64,000 bases of DNA. Source: Tardiphaga robiniae. Lineage in GTDB: Bacteria > Pseudomonadota > Alphaproteobacteria > Rhizobiales > Xanthobacteraceae. Below are positions 8,748 through 17,281 of the stretch, piece after piece. The stretch spans positions 1-64,000 of the forward strand of contig NZ_JABMCJ010000072.1 of NCBI RefSeq assembly GCF_013359755.1, written 5' to 3'. How positions within the stretch are numbered: the first letter of the stretch is position 1; each line of letters starts with the position of its first letter. The translations under genes were made by a program, and so were the position numbers. Below the pieces are notes generated by a model. It was not told the origin of the DNA and searched no databases. It worked only from the letters and a program-made list of their open reading frames with translations.

Positions 8748-9938
8748 ATGACCCCCTCAGAAACATCTTCAGCCTGGCCGGACCACAAACCGACCGCGCT
8801 CCTCGTGCTCGCCGATGGCACCGTGCTGGAGGGCTTCGGCCTCGGCGCGGAAGGCCAGGCCGTGGGCGAAGTCTGCTTCAACACGGCGATGACCGGTTAT
8901 GAGGAAATCCTCACCGATCCATCCTATGCCGGGCAGCTGATCACCTTCACCTTCCCGCATATCGGCAATGTCGGCACCAACGACGAGGATATCGAGACGG
9001 TGAACATGGCGGCGACGCCAGGCGCCCGCGGCGTGATCCTGCGCTCAGCGATCACCGACCCGTCGAATTACCGCTCTTCCCGGCATCTCGACGCCTGGCT
9101 GAAGGCGCGCGGCATCATCGGCATTTCCGGCATCGACACCCGCGCCCTGACCGCGCTGATCCGCAACAAGGGCATGCCCAATGCGGTGCTTGTGCACGCG
9201 AAGGACGGCCAATTCGATCTGCACGGCCTGAAGGAAGAAGCGCGCGAATGGCCCGGCCTCGAAGGCATGGACCTGGTGCCGATGGTGACATCTGCCCAGC
9301 GCTTCACCTGGGACGAGACTCCCTGGGAATGGGAAAAGGGCTTCGGCCGCCAGACCAATCCTGAATTCAACGTTGTCGCCATCGATTACGGCATCAAGCG
9401 CAACATTCTACGCCTGCTGGCCGGCGAAGGCTGCAAGGTCACGGTCGTTCCGGCCACGACCTCGGCAGAAGAGATCATGGCGCTGAAGCCGGACGGTGTG
9501 TTCCTGTCGAATGGCCCCGGCGATCCCGCCGAGACCGGCAAATATGCCGTGCCTGTCATCAAGCAGGTGATCGATTCCGGCGTGCCCACATTCGGCATCT
9601 GCCTCGGTCACCAGATGCTGGGCCTTGCGGTGGGCGCCAAGACCAAGAAGATGCATCAGGGCCATCACGGCGCCAATCATCCGGTCAAGGACGAGACCAC
9701 CGGCAAGGTGGAAATCACCTCGATGAACCACGGCTTCGCGGTGGATGAAGCGACATTGCCGAAGGGCGCGACGCAGACCCATATCTCGCTGTTCGATGGA
9801 TCCAATTGCGGCATCCAGCTCGACGGCAAGCCGGTATTCTCGGTGCAGTATCACCCGGAAGCCTCACCCGGCCCGCGGGACTCGCACTACTTGTTCAAGC
9901 GGTTCGCGGATCTGATGCGGGCGAAGAAGGCGTCGTAG
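8748..9938 (+). CDS. carA: Carbamoyl-phosphate synthase small (glutaminase) subunit
   Basis: The 396-aa protein is the glutamine-hydrolysing subunit that passes ammonia to CarB for carbamoyl phosphate synthesis, feeding arginine and pyrimidines. The N-terminal CarA domain includes [19 protein letters not shown]; the C-terminal class I glutaminase has the nucleophile in FGICLGHQ and the His/Glu pair in [10 protein letters not shown]. The ATG at 8748 follows the family; an upstream in-frame ATG at 8724 adds only eight unconserved residues. carB is not adjacent: a terminator and an unrelated gene follow. Confidence 0.97.
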   Translation: MTPSETSSAWPDHKPTALLVLADGTVLEGFGLGAEGQAVGEVCFNTAMTGYEEILTDPSYAGQLITFTFPHIGNVGTNDEDIETVNMAATPGARGVILRSAITDPSNYRSSRHLDAWLKARGIIGISGIDTRALTALIRNKGMPNAVLVHAKDGQFDLHGLKEEAREWPGLEGMDLVPMVTSAQRFTWDETPWEWEKGFGRQTNPEFNVVAIDYGIKRNILRLLAGEGCKVTVVPATTSAEEIMALKPDGVFLSNGPGDPAETGKYAVPVIKQVIDSGVPTFGICLGHQMLGLAVGAKTKKMHQGHHGANHPVKDETTGKVEITSMNHGFAVDEATLPKGATQTHISLFDGSNCGIQLDGKPVFSVQYHPEASPGPRDSHYLFKRFADLMRAKKAS

Positions 9939-9970
9939 CTTTCATTTCAACCAGCGGAATTAAGACGTCA

Positions 9971-10001
9971 TGGCCGGGATCACCCCGGCCATTTTCGTTT
10001 T
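9971..10001 (+). terminator. Rho-independent terminator after carA
   Basis: Stem TGGCCGGG/CCCGGCCA with an ATCAC-type loop (9971-9991) is followed by ATTTTCGTTTT. Confidence 0.75.
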
Positions 10002-10073
10002 GAACGTAGAAAAGATGACACGCGGCGCAACCTTTTGTATGATGCTCGTCATTACAATTGCCGGGAATGATCC

Positions 10074-10568
10074 ATGACCGACGCCCCCACGCCCCACTAC
10101 GACGTCGTGCCAACCAGCCTGATGGCGTCGGTGCCCGGGATCGATTTCGTGCGAAAGATGTTCGCCGGTGAGCTGCCGCAGCCGCCGATCATGGAGAATG
10201 TCGAGCCGTTCGACTCGACCGCAGAACCTGGCGTTGTCGTGTTTCACAGCGTCCCCGGCTTCCGGCACTACAATCCGATCGGCTCGGTGCACGGCGGTTA
10301 CGCCGCGATCCTGCTGGATTCGGCGATGGGACTGGCTGTGCACTCGATGCTGCCCGTTGGCACCGGCTACACCACGCTGGAATTCAAGATCAGCTTCATC
10401 CGCGGCATGAGCAAGGATAGCGGCACTGTGCGCACCGAAGGCCGCACGCTGAATGTCGGCCGCCGCGCGGCGACGGCGGAAGCGCGCATCACGGACTCCA
10501 AGGGGCGGCTCATCGCCCATGCCACCACGACGTGCTTGGTGTTCGAGATACCGAAGGAAACAACCTGA
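10074..10568 (+). CDS. PaaI-family hotdog thioesterase
   Basis: This 164-aa protein is a single hotdog domain of the PaaI/YbgC class, which hydrolyses acyl- or aryl-CoA thioesters. The hallmark is NPIGSVHGGYAAILLDSAMG (HGG with the catalytic Asp downstream, residues about 64-83), followed by the strands YTTLEFKISFIRGM and GRRAATAEARI. It stands alone on the plus strand, converging on soxA. The CoA substrate is unknown. Confidence 0.88.
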   Translation: MTDAPTPHYDVVPTSLMASVPGIDFVRKMFAGELPQPPIMENVEPFDSTAEPGVVVFHSVPGFRHYNPIGSVHGGYAAILLDSAMGLAVHSMLPVGTGYTTLEFKISFIRGMSKDSGTVRTEGRTLNVGRRAATAEARITDSKGRLIAHATTTCLVFEIPKETT

Positions 10569-10606
10569 ACTGGAGCCCGCGGGCACCCTTACAGACATTC
10601 GATACG

Positions 10607-11386
10607 TCACGGCCTGACAGCGGGAGTTTCGCTTGCCATGCCCCGCGCACGCGACATCAGGTAGAGCTCAAGCTCGACCATCTCAGGCGCGTCGGCGCTA
10701 TAAGGCTGCGTCCGCACGCCGATCATGCAATTGCGCAGGCGGCGCTTCAGAGAGCCAAGCCCCTGCCACTCCAGCCGATAGACAGGATAGCCCGTCGGAT
10801 GGGCCTGCGTGATCGCGGAGCCAGCGAGACGTTTGTCCCAGTTGTCGTCGTGACAGTTCGTGCACGCCAGATTCAATTGCCCCTGCCGGCGCATGAAGGC
10901 GTCGCGGCCTTTGTCGATGAATGCCTGCAGACGTGAATCGGCGCCCGTCTCGATCGGCATCCCCTGTGACTGCCGGCCGATCAATGCGGTCAGCGCCAGC
11001 AGATCGCGGCTTTCATCGGCGAGCGGCGGCAATTGTTGATGATCGACACGGCAGAGATTGACGCGCTGTTCGAGATCGACCGGGCGATTGAGCTTGTCAT
11101 CGAATGCCGGGTACCGCACAGCGACGCCGCGCATGCTGCTGGCATCACCGTGGCAATCCGCGCAAGCACGGCCGGCGGCGGGCTTTCGGGTCCATAGCAC
11201 CTCGCCATCCAGCACCCCCAGCATGCCGGGATTGGCCGTGGCGTCGTTCTGCATGGCCTGGGTTTCGACGGACATGAAACTGGCACCGGAGCGTCGTTCG
11301 CCCGGCGCAATCTCCGCCGCCTCGATGAGCGACGTGAAGGCGATGACTGCCAGCAATGACAGGCTGATATTGCGCAGTCGCTTCAT
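10607..11386 (-). CDS. soxA: SoxA, dihaem c-type cytochrome of the thiosulfate-oxidising system
   Basis: The 259-aa protein has a signal peptide (residues 1-24) and two haem-binding motifs, CADCH at 75-79 and CTNCH at 175-179. Cys220 in RRLRNCMIGVR corresponds to the modified cysteine that ligates the catalytic haem and joins sulfur substrates to SoxY. With SoxX it forms the periplasmic SoxXA c-type cytochrome. Its start codon overlaps the soxZ stop by four bases (ATGA), so translation is coupled. It is the last gene of the sox run. Confidence 0.95.
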   Translation of the reverse strand: MKRLRNISLSLLAVIAFTSLIEAAEIAPGERRSGASFMSVETQAMQNDATANPGMLGVLDGEVLWTRKPAAGRACADCHGDASSMRGVAVRYPAFDDKLNRPVDLEQRVNLCRVDHQQLPPLADESRDLLALTALIGRQSQGMPIETGADSRLQAFIDKGRDAFMRRQGQLNLACTNCHDDNWDKRLAGSAITQAHPTGYPVYRLEWQGLGSLKRRLRNCMIGVRTQPYSADAPEMVELELYLMSRARGMASETPAVRP

Positions 11387-11703
11387 GTGACCGTGATGCT
11401 GGCCGACGCCGTTTCCTGAAAACCGTTGTCGCCGATCCATTGGAATTCGAATTTTCCGCTCTCGGTGGCGACCGTAAAGAAGGAGATGAAGGGATTGGCG
11501 GAGAACGCGGGAAACAGATCGGCCCGGAACACTTCATCGCCATTATAACGACAGGTGAAATTGGTGATGATGTTGCGCGGGATGGCCTCGCCGGTCACGG
11601 TATGGCGAAAGCCCGTCTCCATGATGTGGGACATCAGCGTCTTGATCTCGATGATATCGCCACGCCTGGCCGTGGCGGGAACGTTGATCAGCGCGGATGC
11701 CAT
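11383..11703 (-). CDS. soxZ: SoxZ, sulfur carrier complex subunit
   Basis: The 106-aa protein matches SoxZ end to end: GDIIEIKTLMSHIMETGFRH, IPRNIITNFTCRYNGDEVF and a C-terminal beta-sandwich strand. SoxZ has no sulfur-binding cysteine of its own and acts as the scaffold for SoxY in the periplasm; it lacks a signal peptide, as usual, and would be exported with SoxY. It overlaps soxY by one base and soxA by four. Confidence 0.95.
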   Translation of the reverse strand: MASALINVPATARRGDIIEIKTLMSHIMETGFRHTVTGEAIPRNIITNFTCRYNGDEVFRADLFPAFSANPFISFFTVATESGKFEFQWIGDNGFQETASASITVT

Positions 11704-12179
11704 CAGGTTGCCTCCTCAGTACATGCCGCGAGCGTGACGACGACATCGGCGGTCGCCGACCAGAACGAACCATCGGAGAGTTTCGCGATGGCCGTGAGCG
11801 TCTGCGTATCGGCAAGCCGGATGCGCATCGCTATCTGCGCACGGCCTGCGCGCGGGGAGATATAGAAGTTGCCGACATTGGGCTGCGGGTTCTTCTCGTT
11901 GAAGATATGGATGCTGACCACGTGATCGGCATCACTCATCGGGCTCGTCACCGTGACGGTGAGCGGCACGGTGTTGCCGTTCTCGACCAGCGGCGGGACG
12001 TCGAGCTTCACTTTGCCGGGGCGCACCGCGGCGCCGTTGACGATATCGCGGATGGCTGCCTTCATGGTGTCCGGCGTCGCATGGACCGGGCCGACATGCA
12101 CGAGCGACACCGCGCCGAGCGCTGCGCCGCCGGCGGTCGCCAGGAACTGGCGACGCGTCGTTCGATCGGACTCAGCCAT
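11703..12179 (-). CDS. soxY: SoxY-like sulfur carrier subunit with atypical C-terminus
   Basis: The 158-aa protein has a Tat-type signal (RRQFLATAGG, residues 9-18) and a SoxY beta-sandwich including PLVENGNTVPLTVTV and VSIHIFNEKNPQPNVGNFY. Classical SoxY ends in a flexible GGCGG arm whose cysteine carries the sulfur intermediate. Here the end is TLAACTEEAT: a cysteine is present at residue 153, but without the flanking glycines and with a five-residue acidic tail. Identity as SoxY rests on the fold-level match and the soxZ partner; whether the cysteine works as a carrier is uncertain. Confidence 0.88.
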   Translation of the reverse strand: MAESDRTTRRQFLATAGGAALGAVSLVHVGPVHATPDTMKAAIRDIVNGAAVRPGKVKLDVPPLVENGNTVPLTVTVTSPMSDADHVVSIHIFNEKNPQPNVGNFYISPRAGRAQIAMRIRLADTQTLTAIAKLSDGSFWSATADVVVTLAACTEEAT

Positions 12180-12191
12180 GGATTGCTTTCG

Positions 12192-12656
12192 TCATGATGG
12201 GTTCTGCAGCGTTGTCAGGTAAGCGACGACGTCCTCGATTTGTTGCGCCGACAGGATCGGCTTGCCAAGCCATGCATCCCCGACACGCTGTAACCCATCT
12301 GCACGATAATAGGACGGCATGATGGTCGCGGCATTGAGGCGTGAGGCATCCACCAGCCGCAGCCGCAACTGGCCTTCCGACCAGCGGCTGCCGGTGCCGG
12401 CAAGGCTTGGCGCAAGATCGCCCTGGAATCTCTGTTCGGTAAATGGCCCGCTGTGGCAGAGCAGACACGTATATGTGCGGTTGACCACGATCGCCCTGCC
12501 CGCCGACGCGTCGCCGACCGCGCCCGCCAGGGGCAGCGGAATCGCATCGCCAATCACCGCATAAGGGACAAGTTCACTCGCACGGACCGGAGCAGTCAGC
12601 AGCAGCGTCGCCACGCTCGCCGACAACAGCGTCGATGCGCGGCGACGACTAACCAA
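12192..12656 (-). CDS. soxX: SoxX-like mono-haem cytochrome c
   Basis: The product (154 aa from a TTG at 12656) has a signal peptide and one haem site, CLLCH at 64-68, with RFQGDLAPSLAGTGSRW and a candidate distal Met in IMPSYYR, followed by ILSAQQIEDVVAYLTTLQ. It would receive electrons from SoxA. I prefer the TTG because AGAGG lies just upstream and the start then overlaps the end of the preceding flavoprotein gene by eight bases. An ATG at 12695 in frame would overlap by 47 bases and add a charged leader. Confidence 0.85.
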   Translation of the reverse strand: MVSRRRASTLLSASVATLLLTAPVRASELVPYAVIGDAIPLPLAGAVGDASAGRAIVVNRTYTCLLCHSGPFTEQRFQGDLAPSLAGTGSRWSEGQLRLRLVDASRLNAATIMPSYYRADGLQRVGDAWLGKPILSAQQIEDVVAYLTTLQNPS

Positions 12657-13929
12657 AGACCTCTGCTCCGATCGTCTCGAACCACGATCGCGCATAGATC
12701 GCTTCACGGGCCCGGACATCACGCGGCGCATCCAGCGGACTCGTACCGCCCGCGCCTTCGATATCCGCAAACAGGCCATTGCGGGGCTGGTAGACGCCCG
12801 CGATGGAAATGCCGTAGTCGGGCGCGACCAGACTGTAGCAAGTGTTGATCAGCTTCGGCGACGTCGGCGTCGCCCCCGCCAGCAACGCCACGATCGCGCC
12901 GGCACAGGTCTTCGCCTGCGCATTCGCCGAGAATGCGGATTTGGGCATGGCACCGGCAATGCAGGCATCGCCGATCACATGGATGTTCGGCACCTGTGTG
13001 GACTCGAGGCTGACGGGATTGATCGGACACCAGCCGGATTTATCGGTAACGCCGGCAATCTCCGCGATGCGCCCTGCACGCTGCGGCGGAATCACATTGG
13101 CGACCTGAACGTGATGCGTCGCGAAATCTGTCACCAGCGTATTGGTCGCCGGATCGACCGACGTGACCTTGCCCCCCTGCGACAGCGCGACCCATTCGAT
13201 CAATCCCGGATACAGCTCCTGCCATGCAGCCTGAAACAGCCGCTGCTTCGAGAACGCGTCTTTCGAGTCGAGAATGATCAGCTTCGCCCGCGGCTTTCGG
13301 GTCTTCAGGTAATGCGCGATCAGGCTCGCGCGCTCATAGGGGCCCGGAGGACACCTGAAGGGGTTGGCGGGAACGACGATGGCAACCACGCCGCCATCGT
13401 CCATCGCTTCCAACTGGCGTCGCAGCAGCAGCGTCTGCTCACCGGCCTTCCAGGCATGCGGCATGCGCGACGCTGCAGCCTCGTCATAGCCCGCAAGCGC
13501 GTCGAAGCGCAGATCGATTCCGGGCGACAGAACCAACCGGTCGTAGCGCAACGTCGATCCATCGGCGAGACCGATCGTGCGCGCCTGCGGGTCGATCGTC
13601 TGCGCCATTTGCACGACGACTTTGATGCCGGCGGCAGCGGTTTTCTCGTAGGTGAATTGCTGGGCTTCGATGGCGCGGTCACCGGCAATGACCTCGTTGC
13701 TGAACGGGCACGCGACATATTGGCGATCGGCCGTCACCAGCGTGACATCCAGCGACGGATCGAGCTGCCGAAGCGCGCGGGCGCAACTGGCGCCGCCGAA
13801 GCCACCGCCGATTACAACGACCCGCGCAGGCGATTGCGCCAGGCTTGGCGATGCCAGCGCAAGGGATGCCGTCGCGGCAGCGGCAGTGCGAAGAAACTCC
13901 CGTCGTGAGGTATGATTTTTGTGGGTCAT
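12649..13929 (-). CDS. fccB: Flavocytochrome c sulfide dehydrogenase, flavoprotein subunit (FccB/SoxF)
   Basis: The 426-aa protein has a Tat signal (SRREFLRTA, residues 8-16), then the FAD-binding GGGFGG at 41-46, the redox-active cysteine region ACPFSNEVI, and the second conserved cysteine in SGWCPINP, with GDACIAG near the FAD. These are features of periplasmic sulfide:cytochrome c oxidoreductase flavoprotein chains. It starts one base after the small cytochrome gene, its likely haem partner, and overlaps soxX. Confidence 0.92.
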   Translation of the reverse strand: MTHKNHTSRREFLRTAAAATASLALASPSLAQSPARVVVIGGGFGGASCARALRQLDPSLDVTLVTADRQYVACPFSNEVIAGDRAIEAQQFTYEKTAAAGIKVVVQMAQTIDPQARTIGLADGSTLRYDRLVLSPGIDLRFDALAGYDEAAASRMPHAWKAGEQTLLLRRQLEAMDDGGVVAIVVPANPFRCPPGPYERASLIAHYLKTRKPRAKLIILDSKDAFSKQRLFQAAWQELYPGLIEWVALSQGGKVTSVDPATNTLVTDFATHHVQVANVIPPQRAGRIAEIAGVTDKSGWCPINPVSLESTQVPNIHVIGDACIAGAMPKSAFSANAQAKTCAGAIVALLAGATPTSPKLINTCYSLVAPDYGISIAGVYQPRNGLFADIEGAGGTSPLDAPRDVRAREAIYARSWFETIGAEVFG

Positions 13930-13930
13930 G

Positions 13931-14218
13931 CTATTTCTGCGTTGCCAGCCAGGCCGCAATCGACCCGATTTCGTCTTCGGAGAAGCCCTTGGCGATCCGC
14001 GTCATCACCGTGGCCGGCATCGATCCATTGCGAAAGGCCAGCAATGTGGAGCGCGTCGCATCGGCATCGCGCCCATAGATGTTCGGGATGGCCTGCGATG
14101 TCGCCGCATGGCAGCCGGAGCACGACGCCGCGCCAGGCGGCGGCGCCGATGCCGCCCGGACCGGCGCCGCCGAGGCGACGATCAGCCCGATCGCAAGTGA
14201 GGTACGCAACGTCTTCAT
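13931..14218 (-). CDS. Small mono-haem cytochrome c (FccA/SoxE-like)
   Basis: The 95-aa precursor has a signal peptide (MKTLRTSLAIGL...ASAAPVRA) and a single CSGCH haem site near residue 33, with the sixth-ligand methionine probably in GSMPATVMTRIAKGFSEDE. It lies between the molybdenum hydroxylase and the sulfide dehydrogenase flavoprotein, one base from the latter. The best reading is the haem subunit of flavocytochrome c; it could equally accept electrons from the periplasmic molybdenum hydroxylase encoded just upstream. Confidence 0.88.
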   Translation of the reverse strand: MKTLRTSLAIGLIVASAAPVRAASAPPPGAASCSGCHAATSQAIPNIYGRDADATRSTLLAFRNGSMPATVMTRIAKGFSEDEIGSIAAWLATQK

Positions 14219-14261
14219 GAGCGAAATCCAATGATGGGCAGCAAGCATGGCGACGCGTCGG

Positions 14262-16442
14262 TTACGCAAAGATGATGTCGTGATTCTTCAGCGGCACGGA
14301 ACGGATGCGCTTGCCGGTCGCGGCAAAATAGGCATTCAGCACGGCCGGCGCCGCCACGCAGATCGTCGGTTCGCCGACGCCGCCCCAGAAGCCGCCCGAT
14401 GGCATCAGGATCGACTCGACCTTCGGCATCTCCTTCATGGTCATCGACTGATAGGTGTCGAAGTTTTCCTGCTCGATGCGACCACCCTTCACAGTGCATT
14501 CGCCATAGAACAGTGCCGAGAGGCCATAGACGAACGAGCCCGCGATCTGTCGATCGATCTGCCAAGGATTCACCGCGTAACCGGGATCCGTGGCGGCAAC
14601 GATGCGATGGATCTTGATCTTGTTGCCGCCCGTCACCGAAATCTCCGTAGCAGCCGCAACATAGCTGCCGAAGCCCATGTGCTGGCAGATGCCGCGGAAC
14701 ACGCCTTGCGGCGCCGGCGTCGTCCAGCCGATCCTCTCCGCAACCGCATTGAGCACCGCGAGATGCTTCGGATGCTTGGTCATCAGCTTGCGACGGAATT
14801 CGAGCGGGTCCTGACCGACCGAATGCGCGAGTTCGTCCATGAAGCTTTCGAGATAGATCGCATTCTGGTTAACGTTGACGCCGCGCCAGAAGCCCGGCGG
14901 CACATGCGGATTGCGCATGGAATGGTCGATCAGCAAATTCGGAACAGTGTAGCCGATCGCTGCCTCACCGCTGGCATTCAGACCCTGGAATGTGACGGGA
15001 TCCATCCCGTTCTGCATTCCCTCGGGACGCACACTGGCCAGGATCGACTGGCCTGAGATCCGCATGTGCAAACCGATCAGATTGTTATCGGCATCGAAGG
15101 CGCCGACCAGCTTGCTCTGCGTAATCGGATGATAGCGGCCGTGCAGCATGTCCTCTTCGCGCGACCACATCAGCTTGATCGGCGTGCCGGGCATCTGCTT
15201 GGCGATGGCCACCGCCTGACGGACGTAATCAGTCATGCCGCGCCGACCGAAGCCGCCGCCCGGCATGATCTTGTAGACCTCGCATTTGTCGCTCGGCAGC
15301 CCTGACGCTTCGACTGCGGCCGCAAACACGGCTTCGCCGTTCTGCGTCCCGGTCCAGACCTCGCACTTCTCCTCCGTATAGAGCACCGTCGCGTTCATCG
15401 GCTCCATGGTGGCGTGGTTCTGATAGGGATAGGCGTAGACCGCTTCCACCGTCTTCGCAGCACCCGCAAACGCTGCTTTGACATCGCCAGCCTTGTTGCC
15501 GACAAAAGCGGGCTGCGCAGCGTCCAGGCCTTCCTGCAGCCACTTGGCGATGGACTCGCTGGACACGCTGGCGTTCTTGCCGTCGTCCCAGACGACCGGC
15601 ATCGCTTCCAGCGCCGACTTGGCGTGCCACCACGTATCAGCGACCACAGCGACGGCGCTGTCGCCGACGCGCACGACCTTCTTGACGCCTTTCATGCCCA
15701 GGATCTTGCTGTCGTCGAAGCTCTTCAGCGTGCCGCCGAACACCGGGCAATCCTTGATCGCGGCATTGAGCATTCCCGGCAGCTTGATATCGGCGCCGTA
15801 GACCATCTTGCCGTTGGTTTTCTCGACCGTATCGAGCCGCTTCAGCGGTTTGCCGGCGATGGTCCAGTCCTTGGGATCCTTCAGCTTGACGTCGGCCGGC
15901 GGCTGCAGCTTAGCAGCCGCTTCCGCGACCTTGCCGTAAGTGATGGTGCGCCCCGACGGGACATGGGTGATGACGCCCTTGCTGGTGGCACATTCCGACA
16001 CGGGCGCGGCCCACTCATTGGCTGCCGCCTGGATCAGCATCAGGCGCGCAGCCGCGCCGCCTTTGCGGACGTAATCATGCGAAGTGCGAACGCCGCGGCT
16101 GCCGCCGGTGGAAAAGTCCCCCCAGACGCGCTTGCGTGCGACACTTTGCCCGGGCGTAGGATATTCCGTCGTCACCTTGGACCAGTCGCATTCAAGTTCT
16201 TCAGCGACCAATTGCGCCAGCCCCGTGAGCGTTCCCTGCCCCATCTCGGACCGCGCGATACGCACGACAACGGTCTCATCAGGCCGGATCACCACCCAGG
16301 CATTGACCTCAGGCGTACCATCGGCCGCATAGACTGCGGTCGGCCCGCCAAAGGGAATACCGAGCGCGAGGCCACTGCCGATAGCAGCAGTTCCCAGGAC
16401 AAACGAACGGCGATTGAGTTGCGGAGCATGACCCATGACCAT
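14262..16442 (-). CDS. iorB: Molybdenum hydroxylase large subunit (isoquinoline 1-oxidoreductase beta type)
   Basis: The 726-aa protein has a Tat-type signal (NRRSFVLGTAAIG), then the xanthine-oxidase-family large subunit of the IorB type, in which the two domain halves are rearranged relative to xanthine dehydrogenase. Visible signatures include ARSEMGQGTLTGLAQLVAEEL, PGGGFGRRGMTDYVRQAV and the C-terminal GGFWGGVGEPT, with the expected catalytic glutamate. Such enzymes hydroxylate N-heterocycles or oxidise aldehydes in the periplasm and pass electrons through the 2Fe-2S subunit to a cytochrome. The start is at 16442 or 16436, 5-11 bases after the small subunit. Confidence 0.9.
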   Translation of the reverse strand: MVMGHAPQLNRRSFVLGTAAIGSGLALGIPFGGPTAVYAADGTPEVNAWVVIRPDETVVVRIARSEMGQGTLTGLAQLVAEELECDWSKVTTEYPTPGQSVARKRVWGDFSTGGSRGVRTSHDYVRKGGAAARLMLIQAAANEWAAPVSECATSKGVITHVPSGRTITYGKVAEAAAKLQPPADVKLKDPKDWTIAGKPLKRLDTVEKTNGKMVYGADIKLPGMLNAAIKDCPVFGGTLKSFDDSKILGMKGVKKVVRVGDSAVAVVADTWWHAKSALEAMPVVWDDGKNASVSSESIAKWLQEGLDAAQPAFVGNKAGDVKAAFAGAAKTVEAVYAYPYQNHATMEPMNATVLYTEEKCEVWTGTQNGEAVFAAAVEASGLPSDKCEVYKIMPGGGFGRRGMTDYVRQAVAIAKQMPGTPIKLMWSREEDMLHGRYHPITQSKLVGAFDADNNLIGLHMRISGQSILASVRPEGMQNGMDPVTFQGLNASGEAAIGYTVPNLLIDHSMRNPHVPPGFWRGVNVNQNAIYLESFMDELAHSVGQDPLEFRRKLMTKHPKHLAVLNAVAERIGWTTPAPQGVFRGICQHMGFGSYVAAATEISVTGGNKIKIHRIVAATDPGYAVNPWQIDRQIAGSFVYGLSALFYGECTVKGGRIEQENFDTYQSMTMKEMPKVESILMPSGGFWGGVGEPTICVAAPAVLNAYFAATGKRIRSVPLKNHDIIFA

Positions 16443-16447
16443 CTTCC

Positions 16448-16897
16448 TCAAGCGCTTGCAGCGGCGTGAATCGCTTCACGGACCTGCTGGAACGTGCCGC
16501 AACGGCAGATATTGGTGATGGCGAGGTCGATATCCTCATCGGTCGGCTGCGGCACTGTCTCCAGCAGCGCTGCAACTGCCATGATCATGCCGCTCTGGCA
16601 GTAACCACATTGCGGCACATCATGATCGATCCAGGCCTGCTGCACCTTGTGCACGGCCCCCTCGGACGCAAGGCCCTCGATCGTCGTGATCTGCTTTCCG
16701 ATCGCCTCACTGAGCGCCATGCTGCAGGAACGGACCTGCTGGCCATCGACATGAACGGTGCAGGCGCCGCATTGGGCGACGCCACATCCGTATTTTGTCC
16801 CTGTCAGCCCGGCATTTTCGCGGATCGCCCATAGCAATGGCGTGTCCGGTTCTGCATCGATCTCGTAGGTTCGTCCATTGATCGTGAGGCTTGCCAT
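16448..16897 (-). CDS. iorA: 2Fe-2S small subunit of the molybdenum hydroxylase (IorA-like)
   Basis: The 149-aa protein carries two [2Fe-2S] clusters: the ferredoxin-type one with Cys in [11 protein letters not shown] and a fourth Cys in RSC (about residues 38-60), and the helical-domain one with CGYCQSGM and ICRCG. It has no signal peptide and would be exported bound to the Tat-tagged large subunit. It is the first gene of the minus-strand run that continues through the sox genes. Confidence 0.95.
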   Translation of the reverse strand: MASLTINGRTYEIDAEPDTPLLWAIRENAGLTGTKYGCGVAQCGACTVHVDGQQVRSCSMALSEAIGKQITTIEGLASEGAVHKVQQAWIDHDVPQCGYCQSGMIMAVAALLETVPQPTDEDIDLAITNICRCGTFQQVREAIHAAASA

Positions 16898-17281
16898 CGC
16901 ATTTCCCCGGGTCGTGGCGCATATCGCCGTTGCAGCAACCTCCCCTGAAACTGGAAGAATTCCAAATCAAATGTTTGGTGACTGCGGCGCCCGAAGATTC
17001 CAGCGATGTCCCTGCCTTGCTGACGTCACAGTTACGTCACGCGGGATTTTCTGTTTGCTGACGCTCTATCACCGCGGGTCGAACACAACGCGATCATGCA
17101 AGGAAACCGCCTGAGATTGCCATTGGCAAAACCGGGCACCGCCGTGTGCAGAACATCGCCGATTCGCTGTCGCGATTTACTTGGTGAGAGTTGCGCGGAA
17201 CACGGGATGATAGCCGTGCGCCGCTCGACGCGCTGTGGCCGGGTTGGTAAGCCCTCTCTACAAGGAGACCTGAGTCGAGAC
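16898..17281. other. Divergent promoter region between iorA and the HerA-like ATPase gene
   Basis: About 380 bases without a convincing gene. TGACGTCACAGTTACGTCAC at 17021-17040 holds two ACGTCA copies 11 bases apart around a TGACGTCA palindrome and could be an operator. Frames extending the ATPase ORF upstream to 17096 have no conserved features. Confidence 0.35.

Noticed and set aside
14247-16469. Long plus-strand frames opposite the iorB gene
   Set aside because: They are complements of a strongly conserved molybdenum-hydroxylase gene and contain His/Arg-rich low-complexity protein.
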